A stretch of 64,000 nt of DNA from Gallionellales bacterium GWA2_54_124 (GTDB lineage: Bacteria; Pseudomonadota; Gammaproteobacteria; Burkholderiales; Gallionellaceae): positions 1,116,001-1,180,000 of the forward strand of contig MGWO01000007.1 of assembly GCA_001801025.1 (NCBI GenBank), written 5' to 3'. The notes below the pieces were generated by a model. That model did no database searches, was not told the DNA's origin, and was given only the letters and a program-made list of their open reading frames with translations. Position numbers and translations under genes: made by a program. Within the stretch, counting starts at the first letter, position 1. Every line of letters begins with the position of its first letter. This document shows positions 42,414-53,091 of the stretch, piece after piece.

Positions 42414-44873
42414 ATGGAAGAAAATAAAAAACGATTAGTGGTGATCGGCAATGGTATGGCCGGAATCCGTACGATAGAAGAATTGCTTAAGATAGCGCCA
42501 GATGACTATGAGATTACGATATTCGGCGCGGAGCCACAGCCCAATTACAATCGCATCCTACTCTCACCGGTACTCTCCGGTGAAATGAAGTTTCAGGATA
42601 CGGTGTTGAATGATTGGGGTTGGTATCAAGAGCACAATATCACATTGCATATGGGTAAATTGGTTACAAAAATTGACCGCCAGTGTTGCGTTGTCGAAAC
42701 TGAAGATGGGCTGGTTGTGCCTTACGACCGGCTGTTGATCGCGACCGGATCGAATCCGATTATGCTGCCGATACCTGGGATGAGTCTACCGGGTGTGCTG
42801 GCCTATCGCAGTATCGACGACGTGGAAAAAATGCTGGTTGCTGCCAGAAACAGTAAGCGTGCTGTGGTGATCGGTGGTGGTTTGCTGGGGCTAGAGGCCG
42901 CTAATGGATTAGCGCTACAGGGCATGGAAGTTTCAGTAGTGCATCTGTGTGACTGGCCTATGGAACGCCAGCTCGACAAGGTAGGGGGCGGATTGCTCAA
43001 AGAGGCGCTGGAAAAGCGTGGCCTTAAATTTTATCTATCGCGTCAAAGTGAGGCAGTGCTGGGTGAAGATAAGGTCACCGGTTTGCGATTCAAAGATGGA
43101 GATCAAATCGAAGCTGATCTGTTAATCATGGCAGCAGGCATACGGCCTAATATTGCGCTTGCCAAAATGGCTGGGATTAATTGTGAACGCGGTATTGTGG
43201 TCAGCGACAATATGCAGACTGATGATCCTAATATATATTCTGTAGGGGAATGTGTGCAGCATCGAGGTCAGACTTATGGCTTGGTAGCGCCACTTTTTGA
43301 GCAGGCAAAGGTCGCTGCGAATCACTTGGCTGGTCTTGATGAGATGTGCTACCAAGGCTCTGCCGTTTCTACAAAATTAAAAGTAACCGGTATCGACCTG
43401 TTTTCGGCAGGCGACTTTAATCCTGCTGATGGTGACGAAGAATTACTGCTTCAAGACTCCAGTCGTGGCGTGTATAAAAAACTAGTGGTGCGCAGCAATA
43501 AGCTACGTGGAGCCGTAATGTACGGAGATACTGTAGATGGTTCATGGTATTTTCAGCTAATGCGCGATGGCATAGACATTTCTGAAATGCGTGAGCATAT
43601 TTTGTTTGGTCAGGCTCACATTGGCGAGGCAGGTCACGGCGGTGTATCCAGTGTAGCCAATATGGCCGACAGCGCAGAGGTCTGTGGTTGTAACGGTGTC
43701 TGCAAGGGGACGATCGTCAATGCGATTGTCGATAAGAAATTGTTTACGATCGAAGAGGTGCGCGCCCACACTAAGGCTTCCGCCTCATGCGGTTCGTGCA
43801 CGGGCTTGGTGGAGTCAATTCTGGCTAACACTTTGGGCGGCGACTATTCCGCAAAATCAAGTAAAAAGCCGATTTGTGCCTGTACCGAATCCTCGCATCA
43901 GGATGTCCCCAAGGCAATCCGTGAACTGCGCGTTAAAACCATGCCGGAATTGATGCGCGCGCTGGAATGGAAGACAGTGGACGGCTGCCACGTCTGCCGC
44001 CCAGCACTAAATTATTATTTGCTGACCGCTTGGCCTGGTGAATATCAGGATGATTCCCATTCGCGTTTTATCAACGAACGGGTTCATGCCAATATCCAGA
44101 AGGACGGCACCTATTCGGTGGTGCCGCGTATCTGGGGCGGCGTCACGACCCCGTCCGAGTTGCGTTCCATTGCTGACATCGCCGATAAATATCAAGTGCC
44201 GAGTGTGAAGATTACTGGCGGTCAGCGCATCGACCTTTTGGGGGTGACCCGCGAAAACCTGCCGAAGATGTGGGGTGATTTGGTTGCGGCGGGATTTGTC
44301 TCAGGGCACGCCTACGGTAAATCGCTGCGCACCGTGAAAACCTGTGTGGGCTCGGAATGGTGTCGTTTCGGTACGCAGGACTCCACGGGGCTTGGCATCA
44401 AGGTCGAAAAAATGACCTGGGGTTCATGGACACCGCACAAGTTTAAAATTGCCGTATCTGGTTGCCCGCGCAATTGCGCCGAGGCGACCATCAAGGATTT
44501 TGGCGTGGTGTGTGTGGATTCAGGCTATGAAATCCACATCGGCGGCAATGGCGGCATCAAAGTGCGCGTCACCGATTTCCTGTGTAAGGTCGCAACGGAA
44601 GCTGAGGTGATGGAATACTGCGGCGCGTTCATGCAACTGTATCGCGAAGAGGCGCATTACTTGGATCGTACCGCACCCTGGATAGAACGCGTCGGACTAG
44701 CTTACGTGAAGCAGCGTGTTGTGGACGATGCAGCAGGGCGTGCCGAATTGCATGCGCGCTTTCTTGAATCTCAACGCTATTCACAGGATGATCCCTGGAA
44801 AGCACGCGCGGAGGGGATGGATGCATATGAGTACACACCATTGGCCAACATTGAACAAGGAGCAATGCAATGA
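42414..44873 (+). CDS. nirB: Assimilatory nitrite reductase (NADH) large subunit
   Basis: About 819 residues. An N-terminal FAD domain (RLVVIGNGMAGIRTIEEL), an NAD domain (AVVIGGGLLGLEAANGLAL), BFD-like [2Fe-2S] segments (CGCNGVCKGTIV ... CGSCTGLV; a second with CACTES ... CHVCRPAL), a sulfite/nitrite reductase ferredoxin-like domain, and the siroheme/[4Fe-4S] site TCVGSEWCRFG ... SGCPRNCAEA. It reduces nitrite to ammonium with NADH in the cytoplasm. I use the ATG at 42414 after GAGAGG rather than the TTG at 42408. It overlaps nirD by four bases. Its siroheme depends on cobA upstream. Confidence 0.95.
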   Translation: MEENKKRLVVIGNGMAGIRTIEELLKIAPDDYEITIFGAEPQPNYNRILLSPVLSGEMKFQDTVLNDWGWYQEHNITLHMGKLVTKIDRQCCVVETEDGLVVPYDRLLIATGSNPIMLPIPGMSLPGVLAYRSIDDVEKMLVAARNSKRAVVIGGGLLGLEAANGLALQGMEVSVVHLCDWPMERQLDKVGGGLLKEALEKRGLKFYLSRQSEAVLGEDKVTGLRFKDGDQIEADLLIMAAGIRPNIALAKMAGINCERGIVVSDNMQTDDPNIYSVGECVQHRGQTYGLVAPLFEQAKVAANHLAGLDEMCYQGSAVSTKLKVTGIDLFSAGDFNPADGDEELLLQDSSRGVYKKLVVRSNKLRGAVMYGDTVDGSWYFQLMRDGIDISEMREHILFGQAHIGEAGHGGVSSVANMADSAEVCGCNGVCKGTIVNAIVDKKLFTIEEVRAHTKASASCGSCTGLVESILANTLGGDYSAKSSKKPICACTESSHQDVPKAIRELRVKTMPELMRALEWKTVDGCHVCRPALNYYLLTAWPGEYQDDSHSRFINERVHANIQKDGTYSVVPRIWGGVTTPSELRSIADIADKYQVPSVKITGGQRIDLLGVTRENLPKMWGDLVAAGFVSGHAYGKSLRTVKTCVGSEWCRFGTQDSTGLGIKVEKMTWGSWTPHKFKIAVSGCPRNCAEATIKDFGVVCVDSGYEIHIGGNGGIKVRVTDFLCKVATEAEVMEYCGAFMQLYREEAHYLDRTAPWIERVGLAYVKQRVVDDAAGRAELHARFLESQRYSQDDPWKARAEGMDAYEYTPLANIEQGAMQ

Positions 44874-45196
44874 ACTGGATACAGGTAGGTAATTTGGATG
44901 ATATTCCGCGTCAAGGTTCACGGACCATCAATACGTCAACAGGGGAGATTGCGCTATTTCGCAGTGTGGATGATCAGGTATTCGCACTGAACAACCGTTG
45001 TCCACATAAGAACGGGCCACTTTCGCAGGGTATCGTGCATGGCACACGCGTTACCTGTCCGCTGCACAGCTGGGTAATTGATCTGGAATCTGGTGAAGCT
45101 ATTGCACCTGATTCTGGCTGCGCGCACCGTTATGAAGTGCGAGTGGCTCACGGTGTGGTGCTTATTAATTTAGAGGCTGGGGTATGCAAAATATAA
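44870..45196 (+). CDS. nirD: Nitrite reductase small subunit (Rieske-type)
   Basis: A 108-residue Rieske-type protein with both cluster motifs intact, CPHKNGPL and CPLHSWVI, as in NirD proteins that keep the [2Fe-2S] ligands. It partners NirB. The start overlaps the nirB stop (ATGA) and its 3' end overlaps nasA by 13 bases, so the three are translated as a unit. Confidence 0.93.
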   Translation: MNWIQVGNLDDIPRQGSRTINTSTGEIALFRSVDDQVFALNNRCPHKNGPLSQGIVHGTRVTCPLHSWVIDLESGEAIAPDSGCAHRYEVRVAHGVVLINLEAGVCKI

Positions 45197-47829
45197 ATAC
45201 GTCTGTGTTCAGCACGTGTCCATATTGCGGTGTCGGTTGCGGTGTTGCCGTTAGTGCGGGGATGAAAGCTACTACCTTGGCTGGGGATAAATTCCATCCA
45301 GCGAATTTCGGGCGCTTGTGTTCCAAGGGTACGGCGTTGGCCGAGACGCTCGGTGAGGAGGGGCGATTGCGCCATCCCGTTGTGAATGGGCAACGGGCGT
45401 CTTGGGATGACGCGCTGGGCTGTGTTGCGGAGGGATTCGGGCGGATCATCGCCGAGCATGGGCCGGATGCGGTAGCCTTTTACGTCTCCGGGCAGTTGCT
45501 GACAGAGGACTATTACGTTGCCAACAAGCTGATGAAGGGCTTTATTGGCAGCGCGAATATCGATACTAATTCGAGGCTGTGCATGTCTACAGCAGTGGCG
45601 GCCCACAAACGCGCCTTCGGTGCAGATGCGGTACCGGTCTGTTACGAAGATATTGAACTGGCCGATTTGGTGGTGATTGTTGGTTCCAACTATGCATGGG
45701 CACATCCGGTGCTCTACCAGCGCCTTGTCGCAGCAAAAAAAGCGCGTCGGGAAATGCGTGTGGTGGTGATCGATCCGCGTCGTACTGCGACTTGCGACAT
45801 TGCCGATTTGCATCTGGGCATCGAACCTGGCACTGATGCCTATATGTTTAATGGGCTGCTGCATCATCTGCGCCGCGAAGATGCGCTTGATCTGAGCTTT
45901 ATTGAGGAGCATGTGGACGGGTTTTCCGCCGCCTTCGATGCCGCACGGGATTCCATTCCGAAAATAGCGCAATTTTGCGGCGTTGACGAGTCAAAAATTG
46001 CCGAGTTTTTTAATCTGTTCGCCAAAACCTGCCGTACCGTGACGATTTTTTCGCAAGGTATCAATCAATCCTCCAGCGGTGTGGACAAGGCAAATGCAAT
46101 CATCAATGTACACCTAGCTACAGGGCGGATCGGGAAACCCGGCATGGGGCCGTTTTCGGTGACAGGCCAGCCGAATGCGATGGGCGGGCGCGAAGTGGGC
46201 GGGCTGGCGAATCAACTAGCGGCACATCTGGACTTCGCTGATGTGGCAAGTATCGACTTGGTTGCACGTTTCTGGAATGCGCCTGACATCGCGCAAAAAC
46301 CGGGTCTCAAGGCGATAGAGATGTTTGATGCAATTGCAGATGGAAAAATCAAAGCGGTGTGGATCATGGGTACCAATCCTGTGGTCAGTTTGCCCGATGC
46401 GGATAAGGTGCGTGCAGCTCTGCTGGGTTGCGACTTCGTAGTGATATCCGATTGCGTCGAACACACCGACACCACGGCCTGTGGCGATATCCTGCTGCCG
46501 GCCCGTGGCTGGGGTGAAAAGGACGGCACGGTAACCAATTCAGAGCGGTGTATCTCGCGTCAGCGGGCATTTCAGTCATCCGTCGGTGAAGCAATGCCGG
46601 ACTGGTGGATCGTCACTCAGGTTGCGCAGCGCATGGGCCATAAAAAGGCATTTTCCTACACCCATCCTGCGCAGATTTTTCGTGAACATGCGCGCCTGTC
46701 GGGTTTTGAAAATGAGGGGGGGCGTGCGTTCGATATCAGCGCTTGGTCAGAGCTGGGAGAAGAAGAGTACGATGCGCTGAGGCCGAAGCAATGGCCGGTT
46801 AATCGCGCGGCACCCGATGGTACTTTTCGGCTGTTTGGTGACGGGAAATTTTATACACCAAACGGTCGTGCGCGCATGATCGCGGTTACTCCGCGATTAC
46901 CAGCTATCGCTACAAATGATGAATTTCCGCTGGTGCTCAATACCGGCCGGATACGCGACCAGTGGCACACTATGACCCGTACCGGGAAAGTGCCGCGCCT
47001 GAATGCACATTCAGTCGAGCCATATGTGCAAATTCATGCAGACAACGCACATCAACTCGTTAATGGTGCACTCGCGCGATTGATCAGCCGGCAAGGCGAG
47101 ATGTTAGCACGGGTACAGGTCAGTGCAGACCAGCGTCCAGGTTCGGTATTTGTGCCGATGCACTGGAGTGAAACTTTTGCAATTTCGTCTAGAGTGGATG
47201 CGCTGGTAGCACCTATCACTGATCCAATTTCCGGTCAGCCGGAATCAAAACATACACCAATACGTATTGAGGCGTATCAGCCACACTGGCAGGGATTTAT
47301 TTTGAGTCGCAACCGTCTTGCATTGCCGGATGCCAGTTATTGTGCCTGTACAAAAGGTGAAGGTTACTGGCGACATGAGATCGCCGGCGAAAGTATGCCG
47401 GATAACTGGAGTAGCTGGGTAAAAACGGCGCTGGCAGCACAAGCCTCTGCTGTCTGGAGCGAGTATCAAGATACTGGAATGGGGCGATATCGCGCAGCTT
47501 GTCTAGTGGATGGTTTCTTGGAGGCAGTGTTTTTTATTGCCAAGGATCATGCGCTGCCCGAGCGCGAGTGGCTTGCCAGCCTGTTTGATAAGCCTGAAAT
47601 TAAGCATGATGAGTTGGCTGGGTTACTGGCTGCACGTCCGCCCAAAGGATCAGCCTCCGACAGCGGACGTGTCGTGTGCGCCTGTTATGGCGTGGGAGAA
47701 AAATCCATCCTCAATGCCATTAAAACCCATGGATTGAAGAGTGTGGACGCCATCGGACAATGTCTGAAAGCCGGAACCAATTGCGGATCATGTGTGCCGG
47801 AGCTAAGGCGTTTACTAGAAAAATATTAG
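45184..47829 (+). CDS. nasA: Assimilatory nitrate reductase catalytic subunit
   Basis: An 881-residue molybdopterin enzyme: N-terminal [4Fe-4S] motif CPYCGVGCGV ... RLCSKG, the Mo-ligand Cys in NIDTNSRLCMSTAV, central MGD-binding domains (GTNPVVSLPDADKVR; LNTGRIRDQWHTMTRTGKVP) and a C-terminal BFD-like [2Fe-2S] domain (VVCACYGVGEKSI ... GTNCGSCVPELR). No signal peptide, so it is cytoplasmic. It reduces nitrate to nitrite for NirBD. The extra C-terminal cluster fits the NasA type that takes electrons from a reductase partner or ferredoxin; no separate NasB/NasC is visible. Confidence 0.95.
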   Translation: MQNINTSVFSTCPYCGVGCGVAVSAGMKATTLAGDKFHPANFGRLCSKGTALAETLGEEGRLRHPVVNGQRASWDDALGCVAEGFGRIIAEHGPDAVAFYVSGQLLTEDYYVANKLMKGFIGSANIDTNSRLCMSTAVAAHKRAFGADAVPVCYEDIELADLVVIVGSNYAWAHPVLYQRLVAAKKARREMRVVVIDPRRTATCDIADLHLGIEPGTDAYMFNGLLHHLRREDALDLSFIEEHVDGFSAAFDAARDSIPKIAQFCGVDESKIAEFFNLFAKTCRTVTIFSQGINQSSSGVDKANAIINVHLATGRIGKPGMGPFSVTGQPNAMGGREVGGLANQLAAHLDFADVASIDLVARFWNAPDIAQKPGLKAIEMFDAIADGKIKAVWIMGTNPVVSLPDADKVRAALLGCDFVVISDCVEHTDTTACGDILLPARGWGEKDGTVTNSERCISRQRAFQSSVGEAMPDWWIVTQVAQRMGHKKAFSYTHPAQIFREHARLSGFENEGGRAFDISAWSELGEEEYDALRPKQWPVNRAAPDGTFRLFGDGKFYTPNGRARMIAVTPRLPAIATNDEFPLVLNTGRIRDQWHTMTRTGKVPRLNAHSVEPYVQIHADNAHQLVNGALARLISRQGEMLARVQVSADQRPGSVFVPMHWSETFAISSRVDALVAPITDPISGQPESKHTPIRIEAYQPHWQGFILSRNRLALPDASYCACTKGEGYWRHEIAGESMPDNWSSWVKTALAAQASAVWSEYQDTGMGRYRAACLVDGFLEAVFFIAKDHALPEREWLASLFDKPEIKHDELAGLLAARPPKGSASDSGRVVCACYGVGEKSILNAIKTHGLKSVDAIGQCLKAGTNCGSCVPELRRLLEKY

Positions 47830-47942
47830 CTATGAGAATTACTTGATGTTCGTGGACAAGGGGTGGCGCTAGTATTAAGATGCATAATTAATGTATCTTT
47901 GATGATGTTTCAGTATCCTTAAAATTAAGAAGGAGAATACGA

Positions 47943-50678
47943 ATGCCTATCACCCGTCGCGATTTTCTCAAGCAAAGCGCTATTGTCTCTTCAGTCGCTG
48001 CTACAGTAGGAGTTTCAATCAATGAAGTTGCCAGTGCAGCGACTTTGAACGTTGAAGCGGGCTGGCGATGGGATCGGGGGGTGTGCCGATTCTGCGGCGT
48101 GGGGTGCGGTATTCAAATAGCTACCGAAAAGGGCAAGATCGTCGCTACCAAAGCCGATATCAATTCGCCGGTTAATCGCGGGCTTAACTGCATCAAGGGT
48201 TATTTCAACGGTAAGATTATCTACGGAAAGGACCGACTTACTCAACCGCTGCTGCGCATGAAAGACGGCAAGTTCGACAAACAGGGTGAATTCGTTGCCG
48301 TCTCCTGGGAGCGCGCCTTCGACGAGATGGAGAAACAATTCAAACGTCATTACAAGGAGCTGGGCCCGACCGGAATTGGCTTCTTCGCCTCTGGTCAGCA
48401 TACTGTGCAAGAGGGCTACGCCGCCGTAAAACTGATGAAGGCCGGATTTCGCAGTAATAACATCGACCCCAACGCGCGACATTGCATGGCCTCTGCCGTA
48501 GCAGGATTTATGCAGACTTTCGGTATTGATGAGCCATCTGGGAACTATGACGACATCGAACATACTGACACGATGGTTTTATGGGGGGCGAACATGGCGG
48601 AAATGCATCCGGTTCTATGGACGCGAATTACAGACCGCAGGATGAACACGCCCGAAGTACGCGTGGTTAATCTGACCACGGTGAGCAATATGTCATCCGG
48701 TATTTCCGATCTGGAAATTATCTTCAAACCGAGTACTGATCTTGCCATCATGAACTATCTGGCGCGCGAGATTGTGACCCGCAATGCGGTTAATTGGGAC
48801 TTTGTTAATAAACACTGCGCTTTTGCAACCGGACCTACCGATATCGGTTACGGTATGCGCGGTTCGGATAAATTCGATTATGCGCCGGAGAAGGGCACTA
48901 ACGGCCGCGAACTGACCATGATGCTGGACGCTCAGGAAGCGATTGCGCAGGGCAAGCAAGCCGGTGCGACGGTGGAGCAGAAGAACCGCAATACGGCTGA
49001 CAAGCACTGGCTGATCAGTTTCGACGATTTCAAAAAAGGCGTAGAACCCTACACGATTGATTTTGTTGCAGAACTGGCAAAAGGTGACGTGGACGAGTCA
49101 CTGGATGACTTTAAGGCCAAGCTAAAAATGCTGGCTGATCTGTATATTGAGAAAAATCGTAAAGTGGTCAGCTTCTGGACCATGGGATTTAATCAACACC
49201 AGCGCGGTACCTGGGTTAATGAACAAGCTTATATGGTGCATCTGCTGCTCGGCAAACAGGCAACACCCGGCAATGGCGCATTTTCCCTGACCGGTCAGCC
49301 ATCAGCCTGCGGCACTGCACGCGAAGTCGGTACCTTCTCGCATCGTCTGCCGGCCGACATGGTGGTGAACAATCCAGATCACCGCGCAGCCTCTGAAAAA
49401 ATCTGGCAGCTGCCTGCAAAAACGCTCAATCCTAAACCTGGCAGCCATATCACCAAGCTGCTGCGCGACCTTGAAGATGGTCAGGTGAAATTTGCATGGG
49501 TACAGGTTTGCAACCCGTTCCAGGGCAGCGCCAACGCTAATCACTGGATTAAGGCCGCACGCGAGATGGATAATTTTATTGTGGTGTCCGATGGCTATCC
49601 GGGTATCTCGACCAAGGTCGCCGATCTTATACTGCCGGCCGCTATGATTTTCGAAAAATGGGGGGCTTACGGCAACGCCGAGCGTCGCACTCAGATGTGG
49701 CGCGAACAGGTTCCGCCACCGGGAGAGGCGCGTGCCGATATTTGGCAGATTATGGAGTTTTCTAAGCGCTTCAAGTTAAAAGAAGTCTGGGGGGAGCAGA
49801 AGATACCGGGGCTTAAGGCTGCAGGTTTTGCTGATGGCGTATTGCCAGATGTATTAACCGGTTCCGGACTCTCGCCTGAAGCGACGCTGTACGATGCACT
49901 GTTTGCTACCGCGGACAATAAAAAATTCAGCTGGCCGGATGCGGTTGGCAAGACCCACGATAATCATGTATCACGCCTGTTGGGGGATCACTGGTTCCCT
50001 GAAAAGGCTTTGTTTGAGGAGTATGCCAGTTTCGGTCGAGGTCATGCGCATGACCTGGCCGAATTCGATGTGTACTTCAGGGACGATGTGCGCGGGCTGA
50101 AATGGCCGGTGGTCAATGGTAAAGAGACACATTGGCGCTTCAACGAAGAATATGACCCTTATGTCAAAAAAGGCAGCGGTTTTGATTTTTACGGCAAGGC
50201 GTTCAAAAAACTGCCTTCAGGAAATTTGGATGGCGTGACCAATGCGGCGGATACCGACATCAGCGGTAAAGCCAAAATCTTTTTCCGACCTTATGCTGCG
50301 CCCGTTGAGGTGCCGGATCACGACTATGACATGTGGTTGTCCACTGGACGCGTGCTGGAGCACTGGCATTCGGGAACGATGACGAGGCGAGTGCGCGAGT
50401 TGCACTGGGCTGTGCCTGCGGCACTGATTTTTATGCATCCGGATGATGCTCGTGCCCGTGGGCTTAAGCAGGCAAGCATCGCCTGGATCGAGTCACGCCG
50501 TGGCAAGGTCAAAGCCACCGTCGAGACAGCTGGACGTAATCGTCCGCCTAAGGGGACGGTGTTTGTGCCTTGGTTTGACGAGGGGGTGTTTATTAACAAG
50601 GTGACGCTGGATGCGACCTGCCCGATTTCTAAGCAGACCGATTTTAAAAAATGCGCGGTCAAAATCTATAAGGCTTAA
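47943..50678 (+). CDS. napA: Periplasmic nitrate reductase catalytic subunit, long form
   Basis: A 911-residue molybdoenzyme with a twin-arginine signal ([14 protein letters not shown]), [4Fe-4S] motif [10 protein letters not shown] ... LNCIKG and the Mo-ligand Cys in [12 protein letters not shown]. It is about 80 residues longer than the common proteobacterial NapA; the extra length lies around [20 protein letters not shown] to [20 protein letters not shown]. From memory that insertion and the following [20 protein letters not shown] resemble NapA of Campylobacterota. It reduces nitrate in the periplasm. It starts 113 bases after nasA behind AAGGAG and is followed by napB. Confidence 0.95.
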   Translation: MPITRRDFLKQSAIVSSVAATVGVSINEVASAATLNVEAGWRWDRGVCRFCGVGCGIQIATEKGKIVATKADINSPVNRGLNCIKGYFNGKIIYGKDRLTQPLLRMKDGKFDKQGEFVAVSWERAFDEMEKQFKRHYKELGPTGIGFFASGQHTVQEGYAAVKLMKAGFRSNNIDPNARHCMASAVAGFMQTFGIDEPSGNYDDIEHTDTMVLWGANMAEMHPVLWTRITDRRMNTPEVRVVNLTTVSNMSSGISDLEIIFKPSTDLAIMNYLAREIVTRNAVNWDFVNKHCAFATGPTDIGYGMRGSDKFDYAPEKGTNGRELTMMLDAQEAIAQGKQAGATVEQKNRNTADKHWLISFDDFKKGVEPYTIDFVAELAKGDVDESLDDFKAKLKMLADLYIEKNRKVVSFWTMGFNQHQRGTWVNEQAYMVHLLLGKQATPGNGAFSLTGQPSACGTAREVGTFSHRLPADMVVNNPDHRAASEKIWQLPAKTLNPKPGSHITKLLRDLEDGQVKFAWVQVCNPFQGSANANHWIKAAREMDNFIVVSDGYPGISTKVADLILPAAMIFEKWGAYGNAERRTQMWREQVPPPGEARADIWQIMEFSKRFKLKEVWGEQKIPGLKAAGFADGVLPDVLTGSGLSPEATLYDALFATADNKKFSWPDAVGKTHDNHVSRLLGDHWFPEKALFEEYASFGRGHAHDLAEFDVYFRDDVRGLKWPVVNGKETHWRFNEEYDPYVKKGSGFDFYGKAFKKLPSGNLDGVTNAADTDISGKAKIFFRPYAAPVEVPDHDYDMWLSTGRVLEHWHSGTMTRRVRELHWAVPAALIFMHPDDARARGLKQASIAWIESRRGKVKATVETAGRNRPPKGTVFVPWFDEGVFINKVTLDATCPISKQTDFKKCAVKIYKA

Positions 50679-50694
50679 GCCTAAGGGAGATGAA

Positions 50695-51177
50695 ATGATG
50701 ATTAAAAAATACCTTGTTAGCGCACTTTTTATCGCACTCTCGGCGGGTTCTGCTTATGCGACGGCACCGATCAAGACGGAAGAAATGGGACTTTCCAAGA
50801 CCAGCGTTTTTGATGTGCCGACGCCCCGTGTTTATCACTATAGCGATGCGGCACCCGGTGCAAACAAATTGCTGCCACGCGCTTATCTGGGGGCCCCGCC
50901 TCAGGTGCCGCATGCGGTCAGCGATTTTTTGCCCATTACACGTGAAAATAATCTGTGTGTTGCCTGTCATGCTCAGCCTGATCTATGGGGTAAAAAATTG
51001 GAAGCGGGTATGCCTGTGCCAATTCCAGCTACGCATTACACCGACAGGCGCAATGCTCCGGACAAAGTGACTGATCATCTGATTAACGGTCGCTACAACT
51101 GTAACCAGTGCCACGTACCGCAGACCGATGCGCCGGCGCTGGTTGAAAATACGTTTTCTAATAAAAAGAAACGCTAA
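50695..51177 (+). CDS. napB: Periplasmic nitrate reductase di-heme cytochrome subunit
   Basis: A 160-residue exported cytochrome: Sec signal (YLVSALFIALSAGSAYA), then two heme c sites, CVACH in NNLCVACHAQPDLWG and CNQCH in YNCNQCHVPQTDAP. The segment GAPPQVPHAVSDFLPITREN is typical of NapB. It passes electrons to NapA. I start at 50695 behind AAGGGAGA; the track start at 50611 lies inside napA. No napC, napD, napE, napF, napG or napH genes are nearby, so the quinol-side donor and the NapA chaperone must be encoded elsewhere or replaced. Confidence 0.94.
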   Translation: MMIKKYLVSALFIALSAGSAYATAPIKTEEMGLSKTSVFDVPTPRVYHYSDAAPGANKLLPRAYLGAPPQVPHAVSDFLPITRENNLCVACHAQPDLWGKKLEAGMPVPIPATHYTDRRNAPDKVTDHLINGRYNCNQCHVPQTDAPALVENTFSNKKKR

Positions 51178-51227
51178 CTTAAGAAACAGGCCGGTGGATA
51201 AGCAATCTGCCGGCACTCGTGACCTAA

Positions 51228-52334
51228 ATGCCTGACGTTATTCCGATACAATACATTAATAGTTCACCCGTATCTTCAGGTGAGTCGGTTCAGCGCAGTC
51301 TGATGCATGGGGTCGTGCTGAATGACGCCTTGCACCGCCCGATGCAGGATCTGCGTATCTCCGTTACGGACCGCTGCAATTTGCGTTGCACTTATTGCAT
51401 GCCGCGCGAAATTTTCGATCAGAACCATGTTTTTCTGCCTCGCAGTGAACTGCTGACGCTGGAAGAAATTGTCCGCGTCGCAGGCTCTTTTGTTCGTCTG
51501 GGCGTACGTAAAATCCGTCTGACGGGGGGTGAGCCGCTGATGAGACGCGGGATCGAACAGTTGGTCGAAAAGCTGTCCGCCTTGCGCACCAACACGGGAG
51601 ACAGAGTCGATATTGCCATGACCAGCAACGGCGTGTTGCTCGAAGCGCGCGCGCAAACACTCAAAAATGCAGGCCTGTCGCGCATCACCGTCAGTCTGGA
51701 TGCGTTAGATGACGCGATCTTTCAACGCATGACCGACTCACACTCGTCGGTCGGTTCGGTTCTTGCGGGGATTGTGGCAGCGCAGCATGCAGGGTTGCTG
51801 GTTAAGATCAATATGGTGGTCAAACGAGGTGTGAATGACGGTGAAATCATGCGTATGGCAGAGTATTTTCGCAACACCGGCATTGTGCTGCGCTTTGTCG
51901 AATATATGGATGTCGGCAGCACCAACGGTTGGGCGATAGATGAGGTCGTGCCGGCACGGGAGATCGTCGAAACGATCTCTGCCCGATATCCCTTGGTTTT
52001 ATTGGATGCCAGTTGCACGGGCGAAGTTGCCAGTCGTTGGGCTTATACCGATGGCGCAGGCGAGATTGGTCAAATCGCGTCGGTCACGCATGTTTTTTGC
52101 CATGACTGTACGCGCATCCGGCTCTCAACCGACGGAAAACTGTACACCTGTTTGTTTGCAGAACAGTCGAAGGCCGATCTCAGAGCCCTGCTTCGCTCGG
52201 GTCATAGCGATGAAGATATCGCTCATGCAATTGAAAATTGCTGGCAAAATCGCACTGACCGCTATTCAGAAATTCGCAACGAAGTTGCCGGATTGCCGCT
52301 CAACAAAATCGAAATGTCGTATATTGGCGGGTAA
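51228..52334 (+). CDS. moaA: GTP 3',8-cyclase
   Basis: A 368-residue radical-SAM enzyme, first step of molybdenum-cofactor synthesis. The SAM cluster ligands are Cys50, Cys54 and Cys57 in VTDRCNLRCTYCMP; LTGGEPLMRRG follows. The second cluster is in FCHDCTRIRLSTDGKLYTCLF, and the protein ends with the required GG. The first ~35 residues are an extension before the conserved DLRISVTDRC; a start at the internal Met27 is possible. It opens the cofactor block 50 bases after napB. Confidence 0.95.
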   Translation: MPDVIPIQYINSSPVSSGESVQRSLMHGVVLNDALHRPMQDLRISVTDRCNLRCTYCMPREIFDQNHVFLPRSELLTLEEIVRVAGSFVRLGVRKIRLTGGEPLMRRGIEQLVEKLSALRTNTGDRVDIAMTSNGVLLEARAQTLKNAGLSRITVSLDALDDAIFQRMTDSHSSVGSVLAGIVAAQHAGLLVKINMVVKRGVNDGEIMRMAEYFRNTGIVLRFVEYMDVGSTNGWAIDEVVPAREIVETISARYPLVLLDASCTGEVASRWAYTDGAGEIGQIASVTHVFCHDCTRIRLSTDGKLYTCLFAEQSKADLRALLRSGHSDEDIAHAIENCWQNRTDRYSEIRNEVAGLPLNKIEMSYIGG

Positions 52335-52357
52335 GCCACACTTATGGATGCACTAGC

Positions 52358-52855
52358 ATGAATGAATTAACACATTTTTCTGAGTCTGGACGCGCGCGCA
52401 TGGTCGATGTGTCCGCTAAACCAGAGTCCCAACGTATGGCGGTGGCCAGCGGCGTGCTGCGTATGCAGGAGGCGACCTTGCTGCGTATCCGCGAAGGACG
52501 CATGAACAAGGGTAACGTGTTGGCGGTGGCCGATGTTGCGGCTGTGATGGCGGCAAAACGCACGCCGGATATTATTCCGATGTGTCATTCGATTATGCTT
52601 TCCGGTGTAGTGGTCGAATTTTGCGACATCACGGAACCTGATGACAGCGGCTGTACTGGCATCAAGGTGATGGTCATGGTTAGTTGCGCGGGGCAGACCG
52701 GGGTTGAGATGGAAGCGCTGACTGCGGCGAACGTTGCACTCCTGACTATCTACGATATGTGCAAGGCAATTGATCGCGGCATGCGTATCGAATACGTGCA
52801 ACTGGAAGAAAAGCGTGGCGGCAAGAGTGGACTCTGGCGGAGGGAAAACCAATGA
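52358..52855 (+). CDS. moaC: Cyclic pyranopterin monophosphate synthase
   Basis: A 165-residue MoaC: TDARGRARMVDVSAKPESQR-like opening, DIIPMCHSIMLSGVVVEF (substrate-site His), GQTGVEMEALTAANVALLTIYDMCKAID and the C-terminal EEKRGGKSG. It works with MoaA to make cPMP from GTP. It follows moaA by 23 bases and overlaps moaD by four. Confidence 0.95.
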   Translation: MNELTHFSESGRARMVDVSAKPESQRMAVASGVLRMQEATLLRIREGRMNKGNVLAVADVAAVMAAKRTPDIIPMCHSIMLSGVVVEFCDITEPDDSGCTGIKVMVMVSCAGQTGVEMEALTAANVALLTIYDMCKAIDRGMRIEYVQLEEKRGGKSGLWRRENQ

Positions 52856-53091
52856 TAAATGTTTTGTTTTTTGGCCCGGTCGTCGAGCGATTGGGGATGA
52901 GAGACTGTCAAATCCCCTGCGTTGAGGGCATGACATTGCAGTGCTTGCACGATCAGTTAGCAGCGATATACCCTCACGCCTTTGAAATCGTCTGTTTTTG
53001 CGCGGTTAACGGCTGGCAAGTTCGCGACCTTTCGGTCGAGCTTGTCGACGGAAGCGAAGTGACTTTCATGGCCAAGTTTTCCGGGGGATAG
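52852..53091 (+). CDS. moaD: Molybdopterin synthase sulfur carrier subunit
   Basis: A 79-residue beta-grasp protein ending in FSGG, the di-glycine tail that carries the thiocarboxylate sulfur. NVLFFGPVVERLG and CAVNGWQVRD fit MoaD. It overlaps moaC by four bases and abuts moaE with no gap. It forms molybdopterin synthase with MoaE. Confidence 0.92.
   Translation: MINVLFFGPVVERLGMRDCQIPCVEGMTLQCLHDQLAAIYPHAFEIVCFCAVNGWQVRDLSVELVDGSEVTFMAKFSGG

Noticed and set aside
47830-47942. Possible sigma-54 promoter before napA (GGTGGCGCTAGTATTAAG)
   Set aside because: The -12 GC is not at the required 10-base distance from GG.
51178-51227. Moco-riboswitch or terminator before moaA
   Set aside because: Only a short imperfect hairpin (GCCGG...CCGGC) with no T-run in a 50-base gap; too small for the known Moco RNA.
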